A stretch of DNA of 64,000 bases from the NCBI GenBank assembly GCA_037157565.1, contig JAZHRO010000013.1, forward strand, positions 72,595,501 through 72,659,500, given 5' to 3'. The position numbers and the translations under genes are program-made. The first letter of the stretch is position 1; each line of letters begins with the position of its first letter. Positions 9,279 to 20,760 of this stretch are shown piece by piece. A model generated the notes under the pieces. The model had not been told where the DNA came from, did no database searches, and saw only the letters and a program-made list of their open reading frames with translations. Origin of the DNA: Thalassia testudinum (lineage: Eukaryota > Streptophyta > Magnoliopsida > Alismatales > Hydrocharitaceae).

Positions 9279-12200
9279 TAATTGTTCGTCGAGGCGAGAT
9301 CGTTGTTTTAAAAAGACATTCGTTGTAGTATAGTTGAAATCGTCGCGAAAACAAATAATAATTTTATTACTCAAAAACTAAAGTATCCGAGGTCGAACTC
9401 AGGGAGCAAATTGGTATTTTAGAAACTAAAATCACAACTCTCAATTTTACTCAAAAGATGATGTTCAATAATAATGCAAATTCAATGTATATGAAATGCT
9501 AGAGAGAGAAAATGCAAAAAGAAATAGATAGTCTTTCTTCTTCTCTCTCTGTGACTTCTTCTTCCTTCTTTTTCTTCTCTCTTTCTTTTCCTTTTTCTCT
9601 CCTCTGCTTGGCCGCACCTTCTCCTACTTTCTTTCTCTATCTTTCTTTTTTTAGACGTCTGATTCTGTGAATCAGATGCCTTATCTTGCGGTTGCTACAG
9701 TGCTTTCACTCTCTCCTTCTTTTGCTCTCTGTCTTCGCTTTTCTTCTTCCTTTCCTTCTGTCTTCTTCTGCGGCTCCTTCTTCTTCTGTTCTTGATTCCT
9801 CCCTCTTCTTCCTTCTTCTGCCTTGTCTTTCTTCTTCAGCCTCTGCCTCTGATCTTCTTTCTTCTTTCTCCGCTAAGTCTCTACTTCTCCCTTTCTTCAC
9901 TAGCTACCTTCTTCTTTTTCTTCTCTTCCTCTGCCACTCCTTTGCTACAGTGCTTCATCTTCACCTTCTTTCTTCTGTCTTCAGCTGCTCCTCTTCTTCT
10001 TCCTTTCTCTGCGGCTTCCTCCTTCTGTTCTTGATTCCTTCTTCTTCTTCCTTCTTCTGCCTTGTTTTTTTTCTTCAGACTCAGCCTCTGTTTGTCTTCT
10101 TCTTCTTCTCTTCTTCTTCCTTGCCTTAAGCTTTCGCTGCGGCTGCACCTTCAGCTTCCTCTTCTTCTTTCTTTTTCCTTCCTTGCTATGGCTACAGTCT
10201 TCCTTGCTAAGTCCTTCAGCCGCTACCTTCTCTTCTTCTGCCGCGCCTCTTCCTTCCTTAGTTCCTTCTTCTCTCCTTTCTTGCACAACACCATGCAACA
10301 AAACCTACCCCTACCCTCCCCCGCTTCACACTCTCTCTATTTCTCTCTTCACTCTCTCAGAGCCGGACAATCGAGTATACGGGTCAGGTTATATGCGCCC
10401 AGGTCCAGGCACACCGGTGTGGGTGATGTGCGAGGAGTGCAGAGTTAACGAGTCAACCAGGTCAGCATAGGAGTTGTCGCAGATGAGGCGGGCATACGTG
10501 GGCGAGGGACCTCACCTCGTGTCCTAGAGGCGATAAGAGTCAAACACAAAAACAATATAAATGACTTACTGCTCATCTGCGTTTCCAAGGTGGGACTAAA
10601 GTGTCCCACCCCCTTCTTCGCGCTCGCAGGGAAGACGGCCGCCCAATTGATGTAGCTGCAGTCGCGGAAACCTCTAATTGCCAGGTGTGAAAGAGTCGTG
10701 GAATGCTTCCACGCACTTAGGACTCGATCTCCTGGAGCGGGGCAACTTGGACTGAGCTTGAGAGCAAGCTTTGCTCCTGCTCCAATGGCGGCAGTGGGTC
10801 GAAACCTGCAATCACTGAACATGGCCTTTCGGCCCCATTAGAGCACACAGGCAGCTTCGCCGTGGCACGGCAAAGGTGAGGCGAGGGGTGGCGTGGTGTA
10901 GAACGACCTAGGCATGCGTGCCTAGGGCGGACTGCGGCCATGAAAGTGCGTGTGTTCGGTGGGCACATGGTGTGAGTGTGGCGGTCAATGAAGGGGCGGA
11001 TGATGATCAGTGGGTGATGAAGGAGGTTTTGAGGTAGGTGGCAAGGCGTGTGAGTGTGTGGAATGATGGATTCGCCTTTGCTGGTGGTCTGCCGGAGATG
11101 AGGAAGACGAAGGTGGTCTGTGGCTGTTGAGGGTGATTTTGCAAAATTAAATGAGGGAAAATGAAGAGTGGGAGGAGAGGAACTTATCTAAGGGTATTGG
11201 GATGACGGGGAGAGGCGGAGGGCGAGCGACGCGTATTTGCCGTCATCGGAGATGAAGGCCCTGAGATGGAGAGGCGGCGACGACGAGAGGGAGGTAGACG
11301 TGGGCGCAGGTATGGCACGACATGGAAGAATGAGGCGGAGATGACTCTGCCACTGGTATGGTGGTAGGGTGACGAGAGGAAGGAGGAGATGTTGTCGGAG
11401 CTTGTGGGCGTCTGACCGGAGATGAGGAAGGAGGAAATTAAGAGGGATTTCTCAGGCCAAAACAAGCTTAGAAGAAGCGGCTGGACCTGGAGCTTCATTT
11501 ATAGGCACAGGTGGAGAGTCAAATGCTTGGAAGGCGAGCAAAATCCTCGCCGGAGGTCGCCGCGGGTACTATATCCATACCTCTTGAGCGTTTGCACAAG
11601 AGGTATGGGCCGAATCAGGGCATGGGGAGCTACTCAGGCGGTAGGGGACTTCTAAGAGAACCCCCCTTTCAAATCTGAGAGCAGCTCTCTGGGGAAGCGA
11701 GGAGAAATCCTCCTCGAAACTTGACTGGAGGTGTGGGTCTTCTGCTACAATGGCAAAGGGACCAGAATGCAAAAAGTGATGAAGAAGTTGAGGGGGTTTT
11801 CACAGGATTTTCAAAAGTTAGGGGCCATAATGTAATTGGGTGAACTATTTTGCAAAGTAGGTCAATATGACCTTCCCTTAGGTCCGAATTTTGGTAAAAA
11901 CCTAATTTGGACCTAAGGAATCCAATGGTGAAGTTGTATTTTAGGTTTGACCACGTTTGACCAGACATTTTGCACAAAAACCAAAATTAGGTCAAATATT
12001 GAGCTTGGACCCCTGTCTAGGTCAAAATAAGGTTCCAAAGGCCAAATTGAAGGTTCTAAAACCTAGGGGATATTTTTCCAGGAATTTTAGAGGGTTTAGT
12101 TAATTTTTATCCTGACTGGATCCTTGTGAAATTAAGTGATTTTGTTTTAGGGTTACAAAATGTCATTTAATTCTTAAATTTAACAATTACCCTTTTCTGG

Positions 12201-12431
12201 CTGAACCATCCCACTTTTTCTCTTATTGAGTCCAATTAACCTATGTCTAGACCCTGAGAAATTATGTTGATGTACTGCAATGGTAAAATTGCATTTTTAC
12301 CCTTTGTTTCATATTTTCTTTCCAGATTAGTAATCTCTTGAGTTAGGCCTTTCTTTAGGTTATGCAGGAGCTTTTGCTCACTTTCTTAGGTCAAAATAAG
12401 CTAGTTAGGGCTCATGATGAGGCTCTCATCA
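9279..12431 (-). mobile_element. 3' LTR of gypsy element 1 (LTR-A, 3.15 kb)
   Basis: Its edge is set by identity with the copy starting at 23531 (TAATTGTTCGTCGAGG) and by the end GAGGCTCTCATCA at 12431. Read on the minus strand it starts TGATGAGAGCC, has TATAAAT at 11503, a 34-bp palindrome at 11575-11608, a GGTGGGAC/GTCCCACC stem-loop at 10589-10610 and a CTGATTC/GAATCAG stem-loop near 9655. A long purine tract (pyrimidine-rich on the plus strand, 9530-10290) is also present. The Ser/Leu/Phe-rich frames in that tract are low-complexity artefacts. Confidence 0.85.
11575..11608. repeat. 34-bp LTR-A palindrome, element 1 3' LTR
   Basis: The arms CCATACCTC and GAGGTATGG enclose TTGAGCG/TGCACAA around a central TT. 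The TATAAAT on the minus strand begins 72 bp away at 11503. The outer arms pair fully; the inner arm has two imperfect pairs. Confidence 0.7.
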
Positions 12432-12446
12432 TACCTCCATGCCTAC
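12432..12446 (-). other. Polypurine tract, element 1
   Basis: On the minus strand AGGTAGGCATGGAGGTA abuts the 3' LTR. The matching site in element 2 is GGCATGGGGGTA. This is the expected plus-strand primer of reverse transcription. Confidence 0.65.
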
Positions 12447-13636
12447 CTTTTGCTAGTCCCTTAACAAAATTTTAAGGTTTTAACTTTTGTTCTAGACCAT
12501 GAGTTTCTTTCACTAGTTATGATTAGTGCTTTTTCCTCTTTTTCTTTTGTGATTAGGTCAGAATGCCGACAGTAAGCCTAGAGGTACTCAAGTATCAACC
12601 AAGATCCGGACCTGACCAACTTTAGCCTCAGTCCTCCGCGAAGGCTTTTAAGGCCCGCAGGAACTATCCTAAGGTTCATTGGACTCCATGGTTAAAGCAC
12701 CCGTGCTTGAGACATATTTTAGCCTTGGTTCAGTTTGAAGTGTGTTTTTGTAAGAGAGTGATAAAGGATTTATTTGTTTGGAGAGTTTTCTCTCTCTTTT
12801 CTTTCTATTTCTAGCTTCAGATTGGCTTCTCAACATGGTCTGTATCAGATTCCTCGTCCCCATTGATGAGAACCTCATCATGAACCCTAACTAGCACAAT
12901 CTAATCCAAACATGTGTGAAAAAACTCCTACAAAACCCAAAGAGAGGCTTAACTTAGAGAAGTCTGAGTTAAAGGATAAAATAAATCATCAGGGGTAAAA
13001 CTGTAATTTCACCAATGCAGTATGTGAACAGGGTAATTAAGAGTCCAAACACAGGTCAAACAAGCTTAACAATGAGGGAAGTGGGATGGTCTAATCTGAA
13101 AAGGGTTATAGCAACTTCTAGGAATTAAATGACATTCTGTAACCCTAAAACAAATCCACTTTAATTCACGAGGTTAGAGGTAGGATAAAAATCAAATAAA
13201 TCCTATAAAATTCGTATAAAAATATCCCCTATGGTTTATAACCTTCAATTTAACCTTTGAAACCTATTTTGACCTAAAGTGAGAACCATGCCCAATTAAT
13301 GACTTAATTTGGGCTTTTGCGTAAATTGACCGGTCAAACATGGTCCAACCTAAAATAAAAATTCACCATTAAAATCCTTAGGTTCAAATTAGTATAGTAT
13401 AAAAACTTGGGCCTAAGAAAAGACCATCTTGACCAACTTTACAAATTGGTCCTCTTAATTTACTTTTTGACCCTTATCTTTTGAAACCCTTATGTTTAGG
13501 CCCCCAACTTCTCTTCGTTCTTTGCATAACGATCCTCCCTGCCACTTCTGCGCAGTGGCATGCCTCCGGTGACCTTACGCGGAGGATGGCGCCGCACCGC
13601 GCAGGGCAGGGCGGCCGTCCTTTAGAACAGACGGGG

Positions 13637-13668
13637 GGTTCCCTGCGACGTCCTCTGTCGCAGGGACC
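13637..13668. repeat. Second upstream palindrome of LTR-A
   Basis: GGTTCCCTGCGAC and GTCGCAGGGACC form a near-perfect 12-bp stem. It lies 22 bp before the 34-bp palindrome. Equivalents are at 29115-29147, 33964-34003, 42853-42885 and 56007-56039. Confidence 0.65.
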
Positions 13669-13690
13669 CTCACCTACCCTCTGCCATCAA

Positions 13691-13724
13691 CCATGCCTCT
13701 CGTGCGAATTCACGAAAGGCATGG
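13691..13724. repeat. 34-bp LTR-A palindrome, solo LTR in element 1
   Basis: CCATGCCT and AGGCATGG form the outer arms. The inner arms TCGTGCG/TTCACGA pair except at the last two positions, around a central AA. TATAA starts 73 bp downstream at 13797. Confidence 0.75.
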
Positions 13725-13796
13725 GTATTCTCTCCGACCACTTTCCGGCGAGGCTAGCACGTCACCACCTCGGTCTCCTCTCCGCGCCAAGGCCTT

Positions 13797-13803
13797 TATA
13801 AGG
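13797..13803 (+). promoter_or_regulatory. TATA box of solo LTR-A
   Basis: GGCCTTTATAAGGAGCGGC is conserved at 56161-56179 in the sister solo LTR. It lies at a fixed 73 bp from the 34-bp palindrome. Confidence 0.6.
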
Positions 13804-14686
13804 AGCGGCAAGGTCTGTTGACTCCTTCAAGCTTCCTCTGGCGGAGAAATACTCCACAGTTCATCTCTTCCCCCTTCGGTCAAAGCGCCCGAAGCTTTCG
13901 GCGATCTTCTCCTCCTCCTCCTTGTCGCTCTGCTGCCCTACTTGCAGCAGAGTTTACTCTGCCCTGTCGTTCGCGCTAGGCCATACCAGCTGGCGCCCTC
14001 CAACCGCCTCCTCGTCGCCAATACCCTCCTCCTGGGCATCTTCATCCTCAACTCCGGCCGGCACGAGCCGGGTGCTACTCTCTCCCCCTTCGTCGAGTAA
14101 ATAGGTACAAAGTTTCCTCTCTCTCTCCCTTGTATTTTCCCCCTAATAATTTGCCATTTCAACCACTCGACCGCCACTGTCCAACTCCATCTTCCCCATC
14201 TTTGGTCGCCTTCTCCGGCGAGGCCATCCCACTTCCACAGACCACCTCACCCCTCGCCGACTACCCCAGAAGCTCCCCTTCACTCCACTCAACCGTTACC
14301 CCCTCTCCATACACCGCCACTCACAGCCCGACCACCCCCCGAACAGACCCATTTTCGCGCACACATTCTGACCTAGGTCCACCTCCACAGGCGCTCTCGC
14401 GCCTCGCCGACCACCGCACTGCCTTCGCCACACTCCAGCGAAGCTTCCCACGTTTTCTGATGTGGCCGAGAGGCCGTCATTGTGCTTTCAGGTCAGAGCC
14501 CCCTCGCCGCCATTGTTAAGCTGCTGTAGCTCCTTCGCTCGCAGCTCCAGGTGTTCTCTGGCCCAGGCGCGAGTCCCAGGCAGCGCAGAAAGCTGCTGCG
14601 AATACGCCTAGGCCTGCCAATTGGGTTGCGAGCCTCGCAATTGCCCCAATTGATCGCAGCTTCCTTAGCCGCAGGTGCAAGATTTG

Positions 14687-14777
14687 GAGGTGGGACTTTA
14701 GTCCCACCTCGTAAGTGTGCGGCCACGTGCCCACACTTATATTGAAAAAGTGTATCAGGCTGGTTGCCTTCGATACA
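14687..14777. repeat. Three consecutive stem-loops in LTR-A leader
   Basis: Stem 1 (14687-14710): GAGGTGGGAC, loop TTTA, GTCCCACCTC. Stem 2 (14713-14738): AAGTGTG with CACACTT. Stem 3 (14750-14777): GTGTATC with GATACAT. The same order recurs at 57048-57139 and, inverted, at 28008-28100 and 41753-41845, where stems 2 and 3 have different but still complementary arms. Confidence 0.7.
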
Positions 14778-15782
14778 TAGGGGTCAGGTCCCTCTCACCC
14801 GCACGCAGTGCGCCACGCGCTCGCTCGCCCTCTCCCACACTCATGCCCCACGGGTCTGGGCCGGATCCGACTACCCAACCAAGCACTCCTCGCCCACCAC
14901 GGCACGCCGGTGGGCCTAGTCTCGAGCATGCTACCCGAACCCGATTACCCGACTTTGGGAGAGCATTCCTAAGAGAGATTCTGAGAAAGAGAGAGATGCG
15001 GGGAAGGGGTAGGGGTAGGTTTTGCACTGACCATTGTTTGTGCGTGTAGGAAAGAAAGAAAGAAGAAGAAGCAGGCTAAGGAAGAAGAAGAGAGGAGGAG
15101 CGGCCAAAGCTTTAGCCGCACTGAGCAGAAGGAGAAGAAAGGAAGGAGAGGAGCTGAAGAAGAAGAGAGGAAGCTGCACTGTAGCAAACCCACAGTTAAG
15201 TCGTTTGAGCATCAAATCAGACGACGGAAGGGCAGTGGCCAGAGCAGAAAGAAGAGGAAAAGAAAAGGAGCAGAAGCAGTGAAGAAGAAGGAAGAAAAAG
15301 AAGAAAGAAGACACAAGAAAAGAGAAGGAAAAGAAAGAGGGAAGCAGAGAAGAGAAATAACAAGGTAGGCTGAGAAGAAAGGAAGACTCTACAGCTGAAA
15401 GAAAGAAAGAAAAAGAGAGGAGAAAGAAGAAGGAGATCACCACAGCCGCAGGCTGAAGAAGAAAGAAGAAGAAGAAAGAAGGCAGAAGCCTCTGCAGCCA
15501 CAGACAAAAGAGAAGATGAGAAACATCAGCTGAAGAAAAGAAAGAAGAGGAAGAGAGAAGAAGAAGAAGCCAAGAGAACTTTTGATCCCTCTCGCTCTCT
15601 CTCTCTTATTTTTGTAACATAATTGAGAACTTTTATCCTTCTAGAATTATGGTTGCTCCCTGAGTTCGACCTCGGGAAAACTTGTATTCAGAGTAAAAAA
15701 TTTTGTAGTAATCTGGTAGCTGTTTTGTCATATACTATAACGATTGTAAATAACCATAACGACAAAGTTAGCCACTACCCAT

Positions 15783-17040
15783 CATCAATCCTCAAAGGTT
15801 CCTGGCAATCGATGCTTCATGATAGCACCGCCTAAGGCAACCCTCAGAACCCTTGTTTTCGAGATTTCAAGATAATCTTACCCATGGTGCTCCGTGGCCG
15901 AATCCAAACCCTGGCAATCGACATTTTGTGATAATGCCACCCATGGTATCTGAACCAGCATAGTGCTTACATGCCCCCGGTAGGATATGTAAATATCCTA
16001 AGAGAAGAGCACCTAGGAGACGATATGTTATTACGCATCTTCGAGGGGAATTTCCTGCCTTTCCACGCTGGGAACTCATCCAAATCAACTTGTGTTGATC
16101 GGCCGCTCCTAATCTAGGAAACATTTTCAGAACATTAAAATGCTTTTGCGTGATTTTGATAGTTATGCGTACTAAACCAGACTGTGTGTGGATTGGGGTG
16201 CTTAGGTTACTGAGTCTCACAAACCGAAGGTCAGTTAACGAGGTCGAATACTCCTTAAGCCTTAGACCTAATACTTAAGCTTTGCATTTTCCCCAACCTC
16301 TTGAGTATTTTCCAAATCTTAGCGGGTACTAAGAATCTAACCAAAAAGGCCTAAGGTCAGCATTCCTACTAATCTCTTTTTGTGTCTCCTTAACATTTTT
16401 CTTTACTTTTCTTGATGTGGTCTAGAACTTTAGTTAATCCCTTAATTTCTTAATAATGATTATCTCTTTCTTTTCCATTTTGTACTTCTTTTTTTTTGTC
16501 ATTTTGCTCTTTTTCCTCGTGTTTTGTATAGCCCACAAATTTTCCTTCCCTCTTTCTCAAGTTTTTTTTTTTTGTGATTTTTTTTTTGTTGAAACCTTTT
16601 CTTGATATGAGTTTTCATATATTTGCACTTTCATACCCCCCATGCCTATGATTTGCAATGTCCCCATTGGAAATTAGGTGGGTTTGAATTCAGCTTAGTT
16701 CATTCATTAGGACAAGTGTTGAATGAGCGAACAGGTCGAGGTGACTATTGTGGACGATTTCTAGACTCGGGTACGGGTACCTGAGGTGGAGTCGGCTGGT
16801 CTAAAGGATGAACCCTGAAGTGCAATATGAATTTAGCATAGTAATGTCAAGAAAGGTTTCGGGTTTTTCAAAGAATGACGAGTTGCCTTCCATTAAGCGT
16901 TAAGTTTTACGCCATCAACTGGGCGCAATGAGATCAGGGAGAATGGAGAATAAAGGATGACTTAGCCAAATCTGTATTGGTCATGACAATGAACAATTTG
17001 AGTCTCTGACTATTCACGACGAAGGGTTTAGAATCATGGC
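15783..17040 (-). other. Non-coding tail of element 1 (env position)
   Basis: Together with 12447-12863 this is the stretch between integrase and the polypurine tract, where Athila elements usually keep an env-like ORF. I see only short frames. It contains poly-T runs (16560-16600). It is colinear with 30340-31500 of element 2, so the lack of an env frame is shared by both elements. Confidence 0.55.
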
Positions 17041-18300
17041 TGAGTGGACTGATCTCAACGGCTCCATTTCAAAAGATTCCTCGGACTAAGTAAGGGCCGA
17101 TCCACTTAGATCATAGCTTCCATGGGAATAGTTTGAGTCGGGCATCAAAGAGTAGGACCTTTTGATCAGGGTGAAAGATCTTTCTAGAAATGTGCTTGTC
17201 GTGAAAGGCTTTAACCCGCTCTTTGTAAATTCGCGAGTTCTCATACGCGTCGTGGCATAATTTATCGATCTCGCTCATCTGAAGCTTTTTATGGGTTCTA
17301 GCCTTAGAAAGATCTAAGTTGCAGTTCCGTGCTGCCCAATAGGCTTTATGCTCTAATTTGATGGGGAGGTGACATGCCTTCCCGTACACCAGTCTGAAAG
17401 AAGACATACCTAATTGGGTCTTGCGGGCGGTCCTATAAGCCCACAAGGCTTCCGGAAGCCGGGATGACCAATCCTTCCTGTCAGGTTGAACAGTAACCTG
17501 GAGGATTTTCTTGATCTCCTAGTTTAATAGCTTAGCTAGACCATTAGTTTGGGGTTGGTAAGGAATAGAGATTCGGTACGACACCCCGTATTTGATCATC
17601 AGTGACCTGAACTGAGCATTTGTGACATGGGTCCCTCCATCAGAAATTATTGCACGTGGAATCCCGAACCGTGAGAAGATGTTTTGGTGAATGAATTTGA
17701 TAACAACTTTGTGATCATTGGTTCGGGTCGGAATGGCTTTGATCCATTTGGACACATAGTCAACAGCGAGTAAAATGTACTCGAAGTCGTCCGAGATAGG
17801 GAAGGGTCCCATAAAATCAATCCCCGAAATGTCAAAAATCTTGCATACTAGAATCGGCTGTAGAGGCAGTATGTCACGATGGCTCATGTTGCCCAAGGTC
17901 TGGCAATGGGTACATGCCTTACAGTGGTTGTATGCATCCTTGAAAATTCTGGGCCAGTAAAAGCCACACTGGAGGACTTTTGATGCGGTTTTGTGTCCTA
18001 AAAAATGTCCATCGCATGCCTGGTCAAGGTAGAAAGAGAGTATGTCTTTGATTTCTGCTTCCGTGACACACCGTCGGATAATTTGATTAGCACCAATGAG
18101 GAATAAATACGGGTCTTCTCAAAGGTAGTACTTGGCATCGGAACGTAATTTGTCCTTCTTGGACTTCGGCCAATCAGACGGGATCCGATGTGATGCCAAG
18201 TAGTTTACCATGTCAGCAACCCAAGGAAGCCTAGTATCAATAGTCAGGAAGGGCTCATTAGGAAAATGTTCCGTGATGGGTCTGGAAGGGTTAATGATTT
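17041..18300 (-). pseudogene. Integrase, gypsy element 1
   Basis: On the minus strand the HHCC zinc part (HKTASKVLQCGFYW.. then CKACTHC) precedes the catalytic core with GIDFMGPF (first Asp) and AIISDGGTHVTNAQF (second Asp). The third acidic residue should lie in NGQAE; here the frame reads NGLAKLLN, so Glu is Lys, and a stop follows. The C-terminal part (LWAYRTARKTQLGMSSFRLVYGKACHLP) continues after that stop. The enzyme would join element DNA to the host chromosome; this copy should be inactive. Confidence 0.85.
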
Positions 18301-18660
18301 CAGAAGGAAGGTGGGACAAGTGATCAGCTACCACGTTCTGTCTTCCCGCTTTGTCGCGAATCTCGAGGTCAAATTCTTGCAACAGAAAGATCCATTAGAT
18401 TAATCGATTTTTCGCATCCTTCTTTGCAAGGAGATGCCTCACAGCTGTATGATCCGAGTAGATAATAACATCGGAACCCAGGAGGTAAGATCTGAATTTT
18501 TCTAGGGCAAATACTATGGCTAGCAGCTCTTTCTCAATAACAGAGTAGTTATGCTGAGCCTCGTCAAGTGTTTTGCTAGCGTAGTAAATGACCACGGGTT
18601 TCCCGTCAATTTTCTGCCCCAAATCGCTCCTACAGTGAAGTCTGATGCATCGCACATGAT
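18301..18660 (-). pseudogene. RNase H, gypsy element 1
   Basis: The frame reads GKPVVIYYASKTLDEAQHNYSVIEKELLAIVFAL and then YLLGSDVIIYSDHTAVRHLL, the usual RNase H region of Ty3/gypsy pol. The stretch DKAGRQNVVADHLSHLP closes it. A stop at about 18393 and a frameshift near 18640 separate it from RT and integrase. In element 2 the same domain is split by a solo LTR. Confidence 0.85.
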
Positions 18661-19950
18661 CTCAAAGGGTTGAGACCAATCAAGGGACTGTAGGATCAGG
18701 GCTTGGGTAACTCGGTCATGAAGGATCTCAAATGCTTGAGTGCATTCCTTGGAGATTTTGAAAGGTACATCCTTGGAGAGAAGAGTGGTCAGGGGGCCGC
18801 GATTTTTGAAAAATCAGGGATAAATCGACAGAAAAAACCAACGTGCCCCAGAAAAGATCGGATGTCCTTGATCGAGCTAGGCATAGGGAGTTTGGAAATC
18901 AAGTTAACCATGGCTCGATCGACCTGGATGCCTTTCTTCGAAATCAGATGTCCCAGGATGATTCCCTCAGGCACCATGAAGTGGCTTTTTTCCCAAGAAC
19001 GAACCAGATTCACATCAATGCATCGCCTGAGTATTTGGACCAAGTGCTGGAGGTAATTGTCAAATGATGCTCCAAATACTGAAAAGTCATCCATGAAGAC
19101 TTCCAGATAATCACCTACCATATCTGAGAATATGACAAGCATGCACTACTGAAAAGTCGCGGGTGCATTGCAGAGAGCGAAAGGCATCCTTCGAAATGCG
19201 TACGTCCTGAAGGGGCAGGTGAACGTGGTCTTTTCTTGGTCCTCTAGATGGAATGCCACTTGGTTATAATCGGAGTACCCATCAAGAAAGTAGAACCTAT
19301 TTTCCGCTAGTTTCTCGAGGATCTGATCAATAAATGGTAGTGGGAAATGATCCTTCTTCATGGAGGAATTGAGTCTTCTGTAATCAATGCAGACTCTCCA
19401 CGAGTTAGCTATACAGATTGGTATGACCTCTCCGATTTCAGTCGTAATGGTGGTGAGTCCTGCCTTCTTAGGCACATCCTGGATTGGACTCACCCATCGA
19501 CTGTCGGAGATCGGATAGATGATCCTTGCATCTAACGACTTAATGATCTCCTTTTCATGACCTCTTGCAGATTAGGGTTCAAATGTCTTTGCATTTCTCG
19601 CGAAGGTCGTGCGCCCTCTTCGGAATAGATGTGGTGTGTGCAATCAGAGGGGCTGATACCAGTCAAATCATTGAGAGTCCATCCAATGGCTCTACGATGA
19701 TGCTGGAGAACAGCAATCAGATGGGATTCCTGGTCAGGAGTAAGTCTAGAATTTATTATCATAGGAGACGTCTGATTGGAACCCAAAAAGACATATTTCA
19801 GATGATCGGGAAGGGGCTTGAGTTCCAATGCGGGATTATCAGCAGCAGCGGGTGGTTCAGAATGTGTGTCAGGAACAAGGGTAGGAGTTATGGGTGTATC
19901 TAGATCAGGTTCAGACTCCTCTATTTGCGGGTTTTGCTCTTCTTGTGGTT
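18661..19950 (-). pseudogene. Reverse transcriptase, gypsy element 1
   Basis: Blocks in order on the minus strand are LTGISPSDCTHHIYSEEGAR (about 19590), CIDYRRLNSSMKKDHFPLPF (about 19370), FRRMPFALCNAPATFQ (about 19150), and the active-site block GDYLEVFMDDFSVFG (about 19090). The order matches Athila RT. A frameshift near 19540 and stops at 19143 and 18787 break it. The two active-site Asp of FMDD are kept. Confidence 0.88.
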
Positions 19951-20760
19951 GATCGGGGATAATCAGGTTATCCTCGATATGCAGTTCATCAACCACGGCT
20001 TTGATATCACATATTTGTTCTATAACACCGCAATTAATTCCTTGTTGGGCCTTAAAGATGTCAATCTTTAGAGTTTGGTTCCCAAATTTTAGTTCTATTT
20101 GGCCCTCCTCACAGCTTATGTTGGCCCTAGCAGTGGCCAGAAAAGGTCTCCCTAGTATAATCGGTGTATCCCTTGGGTTTTCAGGTGCACCCATATCTAG
20201 AACTATAAAATCCACCAGGAAGTAGAAATCTCGTACTCTAACAATGACATCCTCGAGTATTCCTTTAGGTGACTTGATGGATCGATCGGCTAACTGCAAT
20301 GTCACCTCCGTTGGTTTAAGCTCGGATTCTTCGAGATGGTTAAGGAGGGATGTAGGTATTAGGTTTATGGAGGCACTTAGGTCTAGCAAGGCTCTGTCGA
20401 ATTGGGTTTCACCAATTTTACATGAAATCAGGGGAGTACCTGGGTCTTTACCCTTGGGTAGGAGTTTACACAAGATTACAGAGCTGGCTTGCTCTGACAG
20501 TATTATCAGACTCCCACTTTTGGTTCGCGGCTCATGCTTGGGTGTACACACGTCTTTCAGAAATCGTGCGTAAGCCAGTACGTGGCGGATTGCATCCATC
20601 AAAGGGATGTTTATCTGGACCTGTTCAAAGAGCTTGACCAGATCCTCCTCAAGAGCCACGGGTTTGGTTATCCTTTTTCCCTTTGTCAAGGCCTCGGGAA
20701 ATGGAACCTCGGTTGGTTCCTCTAGAATAGGTCCAGGTTCTTGATCTGGGATAGGGACAT
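19951..20760 (-). pseudogene. Aspartic protease and linker, gypsy element 1
   Basis: The frame runs 20689 to 19532 without a stop and joins protease to the start of RT. The active-site motif, normally DLGAS in Athila-type elements (as in element 2), reads DLSAS, so the invariant Gly is Ser. Family landmarks follow: LQLADRSIKSPKGILEDV, then FIVLDMGAPENP and IILGRPFLATARANI. It would cut the gag-pol polyprotein; the changed Gly makes activity doubtful. Confidence 0.85.

Larger units (their letters stand above)
12864..15777 (+). mobile_element. Solo LTR-A inside element 1 (2.91 kb)
   Basis: It starts TGATGAGAACC and ends GCCACTA. It is flanked by CCCAT at 12859-12863 and 15778-15782. It interrupts sequence that is continuous in element 2 near 30340. 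It is nearly colinear with the solo LTR at 55240-58161. It has TATAA at 13797, then a transcribed part of about 1.98 kb with three stem-loops (14687-14777), a purine tract (15050-15560) and the conserved CCCTGAGTTCGACCTCGGG near the end. The last dinucleotide is TA where CA is expected. Confidence 0.88.

Noticed and set aside
9686..10448. Several open frames of 80-147 codons rich in Ser, Leu and Phe (also near 15000-15500, 23938-24686, 27344-27779, 35335-35793, 41058-41573, 57191-57775)
   Set aside because: They are translations of the CTT/GAA-rich tract of LTR-A in various frames and strands; low complexity, no domain.
18703..19067. Plus-strand frames of 74-117 codons opposite gypsy RT (also 19565-19903, 20244-20637, 32219-32986, 36669-37109, 39132-39500)
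   Set aside because: Antisense shadows of the minus-strand pol and gag; no domain of their own.
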